64,000 nucleotides of DNA, taken from assembly GCA_965205535.1 (NCBI GenBank), contig CBDBHH010000005.1, forward strand, positions 1,674,001-1,738,000, read 5' to 3'. The notes under the pieces are model-generated. The model ran no database searches, had not been told where the DNA came from, and saw only the letters and a list, made by a program, of their open reading frames with translations. The translations under genes and the position numbers were made by a program. Shown here piece after piece: positions 18,142 through 26,317 of this stretch. Positions within the stretch are counted from its first letter, which is position 1, and every line of letters begins with the position of its first letter. The DNA is from UBA8079 sp965205535 (GTDB taxonomy: Bacteria > Pseudomonadota > Alphaproteobacteria > UBA6615).

Positions 18142-18711
18142 ATGATGATATTGCGAACCGCAGGTGCTGGCGGCAGACGGGCCAGGACGGGATGGGCCGC
18201 CCTGACGCTGTTTGCTCTTGCTGCATGCCAACAGGGCGCGCCGGCACAGGCGCCGCCATGTCCGGATATCGTCATCGTCCAGGATGCCGCGGAGTTGACC
18301 CAGTTTTTATCGGGACCCGGGCGTGACCTGACGGATGTTACGCTGGAGGCACGGATTACCGATTTCCGTGGATTTTGTGATACCGATGTAAATGACGATG
18401 GAACCGGGACCGTCGATGTGGGGATGGAGGTCCTTCTGGTTGCAACGCGCGGTCCTGCGGCGAAGACGCGTGATGCGACGGTCAGGTATTTTGTTGCCAT
18501 CGCCGACAAGAACGAAAATATCCTGGCGCGTGAAGAATTTGAATCGAGTGTCACATTCGAGGGCAATCGCAACCGGATCGGATTTTCCGAGGAACTGGCA
18601 CAGAAAATCCCGTTGCGGGCCGGCCAGCTGGGCGATGCGTTCAGTGTCTTCGTCGGCTTCGTCCTCACCGATGAGGACCTGGAGTACAACCTCAACAAGC
18701 GCGGACGTTAG
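18142..18711 (+). CDS. putative lipoprotein of unknown function
   Basis: A 189-residue protein with a signal peptide ending in a lipobox (FALAAC, Cys29), so it is probably anchored in a membrane facing the periplasm. The mature part starts with a short Pro/Ala linker and continues as a beta-rich domain without motifs I recognise; an FCDTDVNDDGTGTVDVGMEVLL segment looks like an acidic, possibly metal-binding loop. The start ATG at 18142 (a second ATG follows directly) lies 19 bases after the CDGSH stop. No function is assigned. Confidence 0.75.
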   Translation: MMILRTAGAGGRRARTGWAALTLFALAACQQGAPAQAPPCPDIVIVQDAAELTQFLSGPGRDLTDVTLEARITDFRGFCDTDVNDDGTGTVDVGMEVLLVATRGPAAKTRDATVRYFVAIADKNENILAREEFESSVTFEGNRNRIGFSEELAQKIPLRAGQLGDAFSVFVGFVLTDEDLEYNLNKRGR

Positions 18712-18823
18712 TCCACAGCTGCATCCCGGCGCAGGTTGACTCCTCCCCGGTGAGGCATAATGTCAGAGATGGAGCGCGGCCCGAGTCGCGCCTCATGTTG
18801 GGTAAAATTGTCATGTGACCCCA

Positions 18824-19026
18824 GCGGGAGAGACCGGCATGTTTGCCGGCGCCGAAGGAGCAACCGCCCCGGAAACTCTCAGGCATCCAGGACCGCAAGG
18901 GGGATGACACTCTGGAAAGCAGGCCCGGCCGCCTACATGCGGACCCGGGCCTCACCGAAGGCGTAAACCGTGACCGGATATGTTCCGGGATCGGTGAATC
19001 TCTCAGGTCTGACGACAGAGTGGGGC
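18824..19026 (+). promoter_or_regulatory. tandem glycine riboswitch
   Basis: Two adjoining aptamers upstream of gcvT. The first, about 18824-18920, shows GGGAGAGACC, GCCGAAGGAGCAACCG, GGAAACTCTCAGGC, and GACACTCTGG. The second, about 18921-19026, shows CACCGAAGGCGTAAACCG, GAATCTCTCAGGT and ACAGAGTGGGG. These are the conserved parts of the glycine (gcvT) riboswitch, which commonly works as a tandem pair. Downstream, GTCCG (19048-19052) can pair with CGGAC (19061-19065) immediately before the gcvT ribosome site GGGAG (19067-19071). That suggests control of translation, but the switching structure is inferred. Confidence 0.93.
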
Positions 19027-19077
19027 AGGCGGCGCAACGGGTGCGCTGTCCGGCTTGGCTCGGACCGGGAGAGCGGC

Positions 19078-20211
19078 GTGGCGTCAGTTCCTGAGACAGA
19101 TATTCGTAGAACACCCCTGTACGACCTGCATGTGTCCCTGGGCGCCCGGATGGTGCCCTTCGCGGGCTATGACATGCCGGTGCAATATCCCGCGGGAATC
19201 ATCGCCGAACACAACGCGACGCGCAGGGCGGCGGGCCTGTTCGACGTGTCCCATATGGGCCAGGCGATCCTGCGTGGAGACGATCCAGCGGCGAGTTTCG
19301 AGCGGCTCGTACCAGGCGACATTCAGGGCCTGACGACGGGCCAAATGCGTTACACCCTGTTGCTCAACGACACCGGCGGTATCCGTGACGATCTCATGGT
19401 CACCCGGATCGAGGAGAATGGCGTTCCGGCATTGTTTCTGGTCGTCAATGCCGGGTGTAAGGACGCGGATTTCGCCCATATCGCCGCCCAACTCGCGGGT
19501 GATGCCGAGCTGCAGATTCTCAATGACAGCGCGCTGGTGGCGCTTCAGGGACCCCGGGCCGAGGACGTGCTTGCCACACTGGCACCCGAATGCCGGGACC
19601 TCGTCTTTATGCAAGGCGCGGAGATGACCCTCGACGGTGCTGCAGCCTATGTGACGCGGTCGGGATATACGGGCGAAGACGGCTATGAAATTTCTGTGGC
19701 CAGTGACGCCGTCGTCGGCCTCGTGCAGACATTGCTGGCGCATGGTGATGTGGCGCCTGTCGGCCTCGGCGCACGGGATTCACTGCGCCTGGAGGCGGGT
19801 CTTTGCCTCTATGGTCACGATATTGACGACAACACCACACCGATCGAGGCTGGTCTGACCTGGGCCGTCGGCAAAAGTCGGCGTGAGACCGCGGATTTCC
19901 CGGGCGGCGATGCGATCATGCAGCAATTGGATGAAGGCCCGTCGCGCAAGCGGGTGGGGATTCGGCCGGACGGACGGGCCCCGGTGCGCGAGGGGGCGAT
20001 GATCCGGGACGAGAATGATGCCGGGGTCGGGATCGTCACCAGCGGCGGCTTTGGCCCGACGGTCGGTGGCCCCGTGGCGATGGGTTATGTGAATACCGCT
20101 TGTGCCACGTCGGGCACGGCGTTGCAGATCGAATTGAGGGGCCGGACGATATCCGCCACCGTGGCGGATATGCCGTTCGTGCCGGCCAACTACAAACGCG
20201 CAAAAAGCTGA
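19078..20211 (+). CDS. gcvT: glycine cleavage system T protein (aminomethyltransferase)
   Basis: Transfers the methylene group from the lipoyl arm of GcvH to tetrahydrofolate. The 377 residues include TPLYDLHVSLGARMVPFAGYDMPVQY, the FDVSHMGQ motif, SGYTGEDGYEI, and the C-terminal MGYV...G/PFVPANYKR. The start is GTG 19078, preceded by GGGAG at six bases; no ATG is available between the riboswitch and the conserved N-terminus. The gene is first in a four-gene glycine cleavage operon under the riboswitch. Confidence 0.96.
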   Translation: MASVPETDIRRTPLYDLHVSLGARMVPFAGYDMPVQYPAGIIAEHNATRRAAGLFDVSHMGQAILRGDDPAASFERLVPGDIQGLTTGQMRYTLLLNDTGGIRDDLMVTRIEENGVPALFLVVNAGCKDADFAHIAAQLAGDAELQILNDSALVALQGPRAEDVLATLAPECRDLVFMQGAEMTLDGAAAYVTRSGYTGEDGYEISVASDAVVGLVQTLLAHGDVAPVGLGARDSLRLEAGLCLYGHDIDDNTTPIEAGLTWAVGKSRRETADFPGGDAIMQQLDEGPSRKRVGIRPDGRAPVREGAMIRDENDAGVGIVTSGGFGPTVGGPVAMGYVNTACATSGTALQIELRGRTISATVADMPFVPANYKRAKS

Positions 20212-20224
20212 GAGGAGAAGGGTA

Positions 20225-20602
20225 ATGGCCAACCGGAAATACAGCCAGGACCATGAATGGGTTGAAGTGGAAGGAGAGACCGGCATGGTCGGAATTTCCG
20301 ACTATGCACAAGAGCAACTCGGCGATGTCGTGTTCGTGGAACTGCCGGATGTCGGCAAGATGCTCGATCGCGGCGACGAGGTCGCGGTGGTTGAATCGGT
20401 CAAGGCTGCGGCAGAGGTCTATGCGCCCGTCGGCGGCGAGGTCATCGAGGTCAATGACGCCCTGAACGGAGATCCCTCGCTGGTCAACACGGATGCGTTC
20501 GGCGATGGCTGGTTCGCCAAGCTGCGCCTGACCGACCCGGCGGAACTGGACGAACTGATGGATGAAGCTGCCTACAAGACCTACTGCGAGGGCCTGAGCT
20601 GA
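20225..20602 (+). CDS. gcvH: glycine cleavage system H protein
   Basis: Lipoyl carrier protein of 125 residues that shuttles the aminomethyl group between P, T and L proteins. The lipoylated residue is Lys60 in VVESVKAAAEVYAP, and the flanking IGISDYAQEQLGDVVFVELP-type segment is conserved. GAGGAGAAGGGTA precedes the ATG. It lies 13 bases after gcvT and one base before gcvPA. Confidence 0.97.
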   Translation: MANRKYSQDHEWVEVEGETGMVGISDYAQEQLGDVVFVELPDVGKMLDRGDEVAVVESVKAAAEVYAPVGGEVIEVNDALNGDPSLVNTDAFGDGWFAKLRLTDPAELDELMDEAAYKTYCEGLS

Positions 20603-20603
20603 G

Positions 20604-21950
20604 ATGCGATATCTTCCACTCACGGACAATGACCGCGCCGATATGTTGTCGGCGATCGGGGTCGGGTCGGTCGATGAGCTTTTTGTCGACGTGCCCGATG
20701 GGGCACGGTTCGGCGGGAATTTCGATCTTTCCGATCACATGGCCGAGTATCAGGTGGAAGCAAAGATCGCGGCGATGGCGGGACGCAATGTGTCAACGGC
20801 CGATGTCCCGAGCTTTCTCGGTGCTGGCGCGTATCGTCATCATATCCCGGCCACGGTGGACCATCTGGTGCAGCGCGGTGAGTTTCTGACGTCCTATACC
20901 CCCTATCAGCCGGAGATTTCGCAAGGCACCCTGCAGGCCCTGTTCGAGTTCCAGACCATGGTGGCGCAAATCACCGGCATGGATGTGGCCAACGCGTCGA
21001 TGTATGACGGCGCGACCTCCTGTGCCGAGGCGGTGTTGATGGCGCAGCGGGTCACGCGGCGAAACCGGGCAATTGTATCGGGCGGTGTACACCCCCATTA
21101 CCGTGAAGTGACCGAGACCCAGTCGCGCTATCTCGATATCGAGATCGATGCCCGGTCGCCGGATCTGGGCGGCGTGGAAGATCTCGCCGGCGATATTGGC
21201 GAGGATACCGCCTGTGTCGTGGTGCAGAACCCCGGCGTTTTCGGGCATGTGCGCGATTTCGGGCCCCTCGCGGATGCCTGTCATGCAGCGGGCGCCCTCC
21301 TCGTGGTCGTGGTCACCGAGGCGGTCTCGCTCGGGGCCATACGCTCACCGGGCGAGATGGGGGCCGACATCGTGGTGGCCGAGGGCCAAAGCCTGGGTAA
21401 CGCCCAGGGGTTCGGCGGTCCCTATGTGGGCCTGTTCGCAGCGCGCGAAAAATATGTCCGGCAGATGCCGGGCCGGCTTGCGGGCGAGACGATTGACGAG
21501 GATGGCCGGCGCGGATGGGTGCTGACCCTGTCGACCCGTGAGCAACATATCCGCCGTGAGAAGGCGACCAGCAATATCTGCACGAATGCCGGCCTGTGTG
21601 CGCTCGCCTTCACGATCCACCTCTCGCTGCTGGGAGAGGGCGGGTTCCGGAAGCTGGCGGCACTCAATCATGCTCATGCGGTTGCATTGGCGAACCGGCT
21701 GGAATCCGTCGCCGGGGTCGATGTGCTGTCAGACACGTTCTTCAACGAATTCGCCGTCAGGCTGAGCGGTTCGGCGCAGGAAGCCGTAGAGGCCCTGGCC
21801 GCACGAAACATCCTGGCCGGTGTGCCGGCTTCGCGCCTGTATGGCAGCGATGCGGGGCTCGACGACATCTTGTTGCTGGCCGTCAGTGAGCTCACCCGGG
21901 ATGAGGATATGGATGCCTTGTGTACCGGACTGGCGGAGGTGCTGGCATGA
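20604..21950 (+). CDS. gcvPA: glycine dehydrogenase (decarboxylating) subunit 1
   Basis: N-terminal half of the split P protein, 448 residues. Family marks include RYLPLTDNDRADML, FLGAGAYRHHIPATVDHL, the SYTPYQPEISQGTLQ block, YDGATSCAEA and FGGPYVGLFA. Together with GcvPB it forms the PLP-dependent decarboxylase that starts glycine breakdown. Split P proteins are usual in many alphaproteobacteria. It begins just after gcvH, and its stop overlaps the start of gcvPB by four bases. Confidence 0.96.
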   Translation: MRYLPLTDNDRADMLSAIGVGSVDELFVDVPDGARFGGNFDLSDHMAEYQVEAKIAAMAGRNVSTADVPSFLGAGAYRHHIPATVDHLVQRGEFLTSYTPYQPEISQGTLQALFEFQTMVAQITGMDVANASMYDGATSCAEAVLMAQRVTRRNRAIVSGGVHPHYREVTETQSRYLDIEIDARSPDLGGVEDLAGDIGEDTACVVVQNPGVFGHVRDFGPLADACHAAGALLVVVVTEAVSLGAIRSPGEMGADIVVAEGQSLGNAQGFGGPYVGLFAAREKYVRQMPGRLAGETIDEDGRRGWVLTLSTREQHIRREKATSNICTNAGLCALAFTIHLSLLGEGGFRKLAALNHAHAVALANRLESVAGVDVLSDTFFNEFAVRLSGSAQEAVEALAARNILAGVPASRLYGSDAGLDDILLLAVSELTRDEDMDALCTGLAEVLA

Positions 21951-23521
21951 GCGGGCATTCGAAGGATTTGAGCCGGTCGACTTCGCCCAAGACGGCGGGC
22001 GGGATCGAGACCGTTCATGGGCATCAGGGTTTGCGCCTGGAAGAACCGCTGCTGTTCGAGATTGATAATCCGGGCGCGGTCGGCGTCGATCTGCCCGATC
22101 CCGACCCGGTTGAGAACCGTCTGGGCGGGCTCGAGCGCCACGCACCGATCGGGCTGCCTGAGGCGAGTGAACCTGAGATCGTCCGGCATTTCACGCGCCT
22201 GTCGCAGAAGAACTACGCCATTGATATGAGTACCTATCCGCTTGGGTCCTGCACGATGAAGCACAACCCGCGGCTCAACGAGAAAGTCGTCCGTTTGCCG
22301 GGCTTTGCGAATTTGCACCCGATGCAGCCCGAAGCGACCACCCAGGGCGCGCTCGAACTGATTGACGCGCTGGCCCACTGGCTCAAGGAGCTGACCGGGA
22401 TGCCGGCGGTGGCCATGTCGCCTGCCGCGGGTGCCCATGGTGAGCTGTGCGGCGTGATGGCCATTCGTGCGGCGCTGGACGACCGGGAAGGCGGTCCGAC
22501 GACCCGCCGGCGTATCCTGGTGCCGGATTCGGCCCATGGGACCAACCCCGCCACCGCGGCGGTGTGTGGTTTTGACGTCGATGCCATTCCCTCCGACGAC
22601 CGCGGCCGGGTCGATGTGAAAGCCTTCGCGGACAAGCTGGATGATGATGTTGCGGGCATCATGATCACCAACCCCAACACATGCGGATTGTTCGAGCCGG
22701 ACATGATCGAAATCGCCCGCCTGATCCACGATGCGGGCGGTTACTTCTATTGCGACGGCGCGAATTTCAACGCCATCGTCGGGCGTGTGCGTCCGGGTGA
22801 TCTGGGTATCGACTGCATGCATATCAACCTGCACAAGACCTTCTCGACCCCCCATGGGGGCGGCGGGCCGGGCGCAGGGCCGGTGGTATTGTCGGACGCG
22901 CTGGCACCCTTCGCGCCAACGCCATGGGTCGTGCATGGCGATGACGGGTACTCGCTGGTCGAGCACCGCGCGGATGCGGGCGACGCGAAGCCGTTCGGGC
23001 GCCTGAAAGGCTTCCATGGCCAGATGGGCATGTTTGTGCGTGCCTATGCCTACATGCTCAGCCACGGCCGTGACGGATTGCGCCAGGTCGCCAATGACGC
23101 GGTACTCAACGCGAACTATGTGATGGCCCGGCTGTCCGATGTCATGACCGTCGCGTTCGAGGGACCTTGCATGCATGAATGCCTGTTCGATGACCGTTTC
23201 CTGAAGGATTCCGGTGTCACGACACTGGATTTCGCCAAAGCGATGATCGATGAAGGCTATCACCCGATGACCATGTATTTCCCGCTGGTGGTACATGGTG
23301 CGATGCTGATCGAGCCGACCGAGACCGAATCCAGGCGTGAGCTCGACAACTTCGTCGCGGTGGTGCGTTCACTGGTTGCCAGAGTGCAGGCGGGCGACAG
23401 CGATGCGTTTGCAGCGGCACCGCAGCTCACACCGCGACGGCGTCTCGATGAGACGGCCGCGGCGCGCAGCCCGGTCCTGCGCTGGACACCGGATATGCCC
23501 ACGGCGGAAGCCGCGGAATAG
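21947..23521 (+). CDS. gcvPB: glycine dehydrogenase (decarboxylating) subunit 2
   Basis: C-terminal, PLP-carrying half of the P protein, 524 residues. The PLP Schiff-base lysine is Lys297 in MHINLHKTFSTPHGGGGPG. Other family segments are YPLGSCTMKHNPR, SPAAGAHGE, DSAHGTNPATA and MTMYFPLVVHGAMLIEPTETES. The ATG overlaps the gcvPA stop (ATGA). The last ~35 residues (rich in Ala/Arg) extend past the conserved domain. The operon converges on the F0 operon, whose terminator lies 30 bases downstream. Confidence 0.96.
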   Translation: MSGHSKDLSRSTSPKTAGGIETVHGHQGLRLEEPLLFEIDNPGAVGVDLPDPDPVENRLGGLERHAPIGLPEASEPEIVRHFTRLSQKNYAIDMSTYPLGSCTMKHNPRLNEKVVRLPGFANLHPMQPEATTQGALELIDALAHWLKELTGMPAVAMSPAAGAHGELCGVMAIRAALDDREGGPTTRRRILVPDSAHGTNPATAAVCGFDVDAIPSDDRGRVDVKAFADKLDDDVAGIMITNPNTCGLFEPDMIEIARLIHDAGGYFYCDGANFNAIVGRVRPGDLGIDCMHINLHKTFSTPHGGGGPGAGPVVLSDALAPFAPTPWVVHGDDGYSLVEHRADAGDAKPFGRLKGFHGQMGMFVRAYAYMLSHGRDGLRQVANDAVLNANYVMARLSDVMTVAFEGPCMHECLFDDRFLKDSGVTTLDFAKAMIDEGYHPMTMYFPLVVHGAMLIEPTETESRRELDNFVAVVRSLVARVQAGDSDAFAAAPQLTPRRRLDETAAARSPVLRWTPDMPTAEAAE

Positions 23522-23550
23522 ACCGGTACCGTTTGGTGCAGACATGAAAA

Positions 23551-23571
23551 AGGCCCCGTCGGACGGGGCCT
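23551..23571 (-). terminator. terminator of the F0 ATP synthase operon
   Basis: Inverted repeat AGGCCCCGTC / GACGGGGCCT (23551-23571). Read on the minus strand it is followed by TTTTTC, so it is a rho-independent terminator for the atp genes. In the plus direction only CTTC follows, so termination of gcv from that side would be weaker. Confidence 0.85.
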
Positions 23572-23598
23572 CTTCGACGTTCGAACTTACGCCACAGT

Positions 23599-24165
23599 CT
23601 AGTTGAGCTTGCCCGGTACGTCCCGGATCGCTTCGTTGACCAGTTCGTCACCCTTCTGGCCCTCGACCGTCTCGGTCAGGATCTGCTGGGTGGCGTCGAT
23701 TGCGATATCGGCGGCCAGTGCGCGGACATCGGCGACGGCGCGGGCCTCGGCGGCCGCAATCATGTCCAGCGCCTGCTGTTCACGACGCTTGAGCGTTTCT
23801 GCCGTTCGCTCCTGGACATTGGCTTCGATGCGCCGGGCTTCTTCGCGTGCCTCGGCGACGATGCCCTCGGCTTCGGCCAGCGCGTCACGCTGCTTGCGCT
23901 GATATTCGGCCAGGGTGTGCTGGGCCTCTTCGCGCAGGCGTTGGGCCTCATCGAGCTCCGACTTGATCGCTTCGGTGCGGCCGTCGAGCTTGCCCGTGAT
24001 CGCCTTCGACGCAGGGCGATAAACCGCCGCCACGAAAATTATGAATGCGACGAGAATCCAGGTTTCCGGTTTTTCGAGAAACGGCACATCGTCGCCGGCC
24101 GCGAGAGCTGGCGCGGTGAACGCCAAAAGTGCCGAGGTGGCAATGGTCAGCCGTACCAGCATCAC
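23599..24165 (-). CDS. atpF: F0F1 ATP synthase subunit b
   Basis: Peripheral-stalk subunit of 188 residues. It begins with a hydrophobic, signal-like segment (residues 3-23), then a membrane helix (about 35-50, TWILVAFIIFVAAVY) and a long helical region rich in Glu/Arg/Ala heptads to about 165. The start overlaps the b' stop by four bases. The cleavable-looking N-terminus is a feature of alphaproteobacterial b subunits. The b and b' subunits form the heterodimeric stator in these bacteria. Confidence 0.92.
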   Translation of the reverse strand: MMLVRLTIATSALLAFTAPALAAGDDVPFLEKPETWILVAFIIFVAAVYRPASKAITGKLDGRTEAIKSELDEAQRLREEAQHTLAEYQRKQRDALAEAEGIVAEAREEARRIEANVQERTAETLKRREQQALDMIAAAEARAVADVRALAADIAIDATQQILTETVEGQKGDELVNEAIRDVPGKLN

Positions 24166-24653
24166 GAGCGCCCTCCGACGGCATCATCGATGGCCTTGCG
24201 CACGGCGCCGCTGTCCGGTGTCACACCAATCAGGCGTTCGACCGCCTGGCTGGCGATGTCTTCCACCAGATCGGCAACATTGGCCGTCGCGGTTTGCTGG
24301 GCATCGCTGATTCGCTTGCGCGCGGCATCGGCATCGGCCGAGAGTTTCTCGGTGAGGGCGTCGTTATGCTTTTCAGCTTCGGCGGTCGCGGCTTCCGCGG
24401 CCTGATGAAGCTGCTCCTGCGCCCCGGCACGTGCCGTCGCCAATTCTGCCTCATAGGCGGCGAGCACCTCTTCGGCCTCACTAGCCAGTTCCTCGGCCCG
24501 CGCGATGTCACCATCGATGCGCTGATGGCGGTTGTCGATCGTCGCGGAGATTCGCGGCAAGGCGATCCGCCACGCGAACAGGAACACGATGGCGAAACAG
24601 ACGACCAGCCAGAAAATCTGGCTCGCGAATGAGGAGGGTTCGAACTGAGGCAT
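24162..24653 (-). CDS. atpG: F0F1 ATP synthase subunit b'
   Basis: Second stalk subunit of 163 residues: a membrane helix near the N-terminus (IFWLVVCFAIVFLFAW, about 13-30), the conserved ALPRISATIDNRHQRIDGD, then a coiled-coil rod rich in Ala and Glu. It lies between atpE and atpF, as in the photosynthetic and alphaproteobacterial F0 operons. The naming of b' genes varies (atpG, atpF2, atpX). Confidence 0.92.
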   Translation of the reverse strand: MPQFEPSSFASQIFWLVVCFAIVFLFAWRIALPRISATIDNRHQRIDGDIARAEELASEAEEVLAAYEAELATARAGAQEQLHQAAEAATAEAEKHNDALTEKLSADADAARKRISDAQQTATANVADLVEDIASQAVERLIGVTPDSGAVRKAIDDAVGGRS

Positions 24654-24744
24654 CTTGGCGCTCTTCCGCTTTCGATCCGGTCACCGACCGGGCAGGCCCT
24701 GGGGCTGCCGGTCCGGTGACCTTAACCGTTGCGTCCGGTTTCGA

Positions 24745-24984
24745 CTAACCGGCGAGGATGATGAAAGCCATAATCAGCGCGAACAGCGCGATGGCTTCGG
24801 TAACGGCAAACCCGATCCAGATAAACGCGCCAATTTCTTCCTTGGCGGCGGGGTTGCGACCGATAGCTTCGATGTAGCTGGCCCAGATGCGACCGACACC
24901 GACACCGGCACCGACCATACCGATGGCGGCCAGACCGGCACCAATCAAACGCGCGAACTGCGTTGCGACTTCGAGTTCCATCAT
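24745..24984 (-). CDS. atpE: F0F1 ATP synthase subunit c
   Basis: Proton-ring subunit of 79 residues, two membrane helices joined by the polar loop IGRNPAAKEEI. The ion-binding carboxylate is the Glu in GFAVTEAIALF of helix 2. The first helix holds the GAGVGVGRI glycine pattern for ring packing. The start ATG at 24984 (second ATG at 24981) follows AAGGAG by five bases. Confidence 0.96.
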   Translation of the reverse strand: MMELEVATQFARLIGAGLAAIGMVGAGVGVGRIWASYIEAIGRNPAAKEEIGAFIWIGFAVTEAIALFALIMAFIILAG

Positions 24985-25016
24985 AACGGCTCCTTCAAGC
25001 TTTCTTGTATTTGAGA

Positions 25017-25751
25017 CTAGTGTAGATGCAGTGCGTCGTTCAGATAGACGCATGTGAGAATGGCGAACACGTAGGCCTGGATGACGGCGATCATCACCTC
25101 AAGCAACGTGATGGCGATCAGGAAGGCAAGCGGCAGCAAGCCGGGCAGGACCCAGAAGCCGCCAAGCGCGACAACACCGCCGCCGATCACCTTGAGCAGG
25201 ACATGGCCGACCGTCATGTTGGCAAACAGCCGCACCGACAGGCTGATCGGACGTGAGAAATAGGAAATGATCTCGATTGGGATCAGCACGGGCGCCGAGA
25301 CGATTGGCGCGCCATGGGGGAAGAACAGCGAGAAGAATTTGAAGCCGTGCGTCACCAGGCCGATGATCGTCACCCCGACGAAGATAAACGCCGCCATCGC
25401 GAAGGTGACCGCGAGATGGCTGGTGAATGTGAACGCGCCGGGAATCAGGCCGAGCAGATTGCCGAACATGATGAACATGAACAGGCTGAAGATGAACGGG
25501 AAATAAGGCCGGCCCTGGGAGCCCACATTGTCGCGCACCATGTCCGCGATGATTTGATAGAAATATTCTGCCGAAGCTTGCATGCGCCCGGGCACCAACG
25601 CGCGACGCTGGGTGCTGACGATCATGAAGATTACCAGAACCGCCGCTGTGATTGCCATCCAGAGCGATGAGTTCGTGAACGAGATATCGATATCGGCAAC
25701 TTCGATATCGACGATCGGTACGATTGTGAATTGTTCGAGAGGGCTAGCCAC
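25017..25751 (-). CDS. atpB: F0F1 ATP synthase subunit a
   Basis: Stator channel subunit of 244 residues with five to six helices. Key parts are the conserved arginine helix ISLSVRLFANMTVGHVLL and the C-terminal helix IAVIQAYVFAILTCVYLNDAL. The start at 25751 (MASPLEQFTIVPI) matches the family. It is preceded by the atpI-like gene and followed by atpE. Confidence 0.96.
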   Translation of the reverse strand: MASPLEQFTIVPIVDIEVADIDISFTNSSLWMAITAAVLVIFMIVSTQRRALVPGRMQASAEYFYQIIADMVRDNVGSQGRPYFPFIFSLFMFIMFGNLLGLIPGAFTFTSHLAVTFAMAAFIFVGVTIIGLVTHGFKFFSLFFPHGAPIVSAPVLIPIEIISYFSRPISLSVRLFANMTVGHVLLKVIGGGVVALGGFWVLPGLLPLAFLIAITLLEVMIAVIQAYVFAILTCVYLNDALHLH

Positions 25752-25798
25752 CCGGGTACTCTCCAGTCTTATTCGGCGTACTGTCGACGCGTTCGAAT

Positions 25799-26131
25799 TT
25801 ATGCGTCGGTATCACCATTCGTATTTGGTTTGCTTGCCTGATTTGCGGTTCGAACGACGTTCAACAAACCCGCCGCAAATCCAAGCATCAAGAACATCAC
25901 CAACAACCAGGGCTTCGTGCCCAACCACCAGTCCAGGCTCCAGCCGATACCGCCGCCAAAACCCACTCCCGCGACCAGATCGACGGCGACTTTGATACCG
26001 ACACCGATATCCGAAGCACCACCTTTAGACCGCGACGAGGCTTTGCGATTTTCCCCCGCGCGCCGGTCGCGAACCTTGCCAAGGCGCCGTTTGAGTTCAG
26101 GCAGTTCGGGCGGTTGGTCCGGATCTGTCAT
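25799..26131 (-). CDS. atpI: AtpI/AtpZ family F0 assembly protein
   Basis: A 110-residue protein at the head of the F0 operon: charged N-terminal half (Lys/Arg rich, residues 12-40) and two membrane helices (about 44-65 and 72-92) with GGGIGWSLDWWLGTKPWLLV, the AtpI/AtpZ signature. Such proteins help c-ring assembly or cation uptake. The start MTDPDQPPEL at 26131 was chosen over an upstream frame without similarity. A promoter-like sequence lies 67-95 bases upstream. Confidence 0.88.
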   Translation of the reverse strand: MTDPDQPPELPELKRRLGKVRDRRAGENRKASSRSKGGASDIGVGIKVAVDLVAGVGFGGGIGWSLDWWLGTKPWLLVMFLMLGFAAGLLNVVRTANQASKPNTNGDTDA

Positions 26132-26197
26132 GGACCCCAATTTTCCCCGAATTGCTGTTCCCGTAGTCCGACAGGACCGGTACCCGAAAGCGAGCGC

Positions 26198-26226
26198 AAA
26201 GTAGCGAGCGCCCCTAGGCAAGTCAA
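26198..26226 (-). promoter_or_regulatory. predicted sigma-70 promoter of the F0 operon
   Basis: On the minus strand TTGACT (26226-26221) and TACTTT (26203-26198) are separated by 17 bases, upstream of atpI. Both hexamers are close to the consensus and the spacing is ideal. There is no experimental support. Confidence 0.6.
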
Positions 26227-26317
26227 GGCGACTTTCCGCACATGCGAAGGGGTACGCAGGCCGCGGAAAACCGGGGCAAAACCGATAGAAAATGGAAACC
26301 GGACCGGAACCAAAACC

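Noticed and set aside
21674..23296. A 540-codon minus-strand frame opposite gcvPA/gcvPB
   Set aside because: His/Arg-rich antisense shadow in GC-rich coding DNA; both strands cannot be explained and gcvPB motifs are unequivocal.
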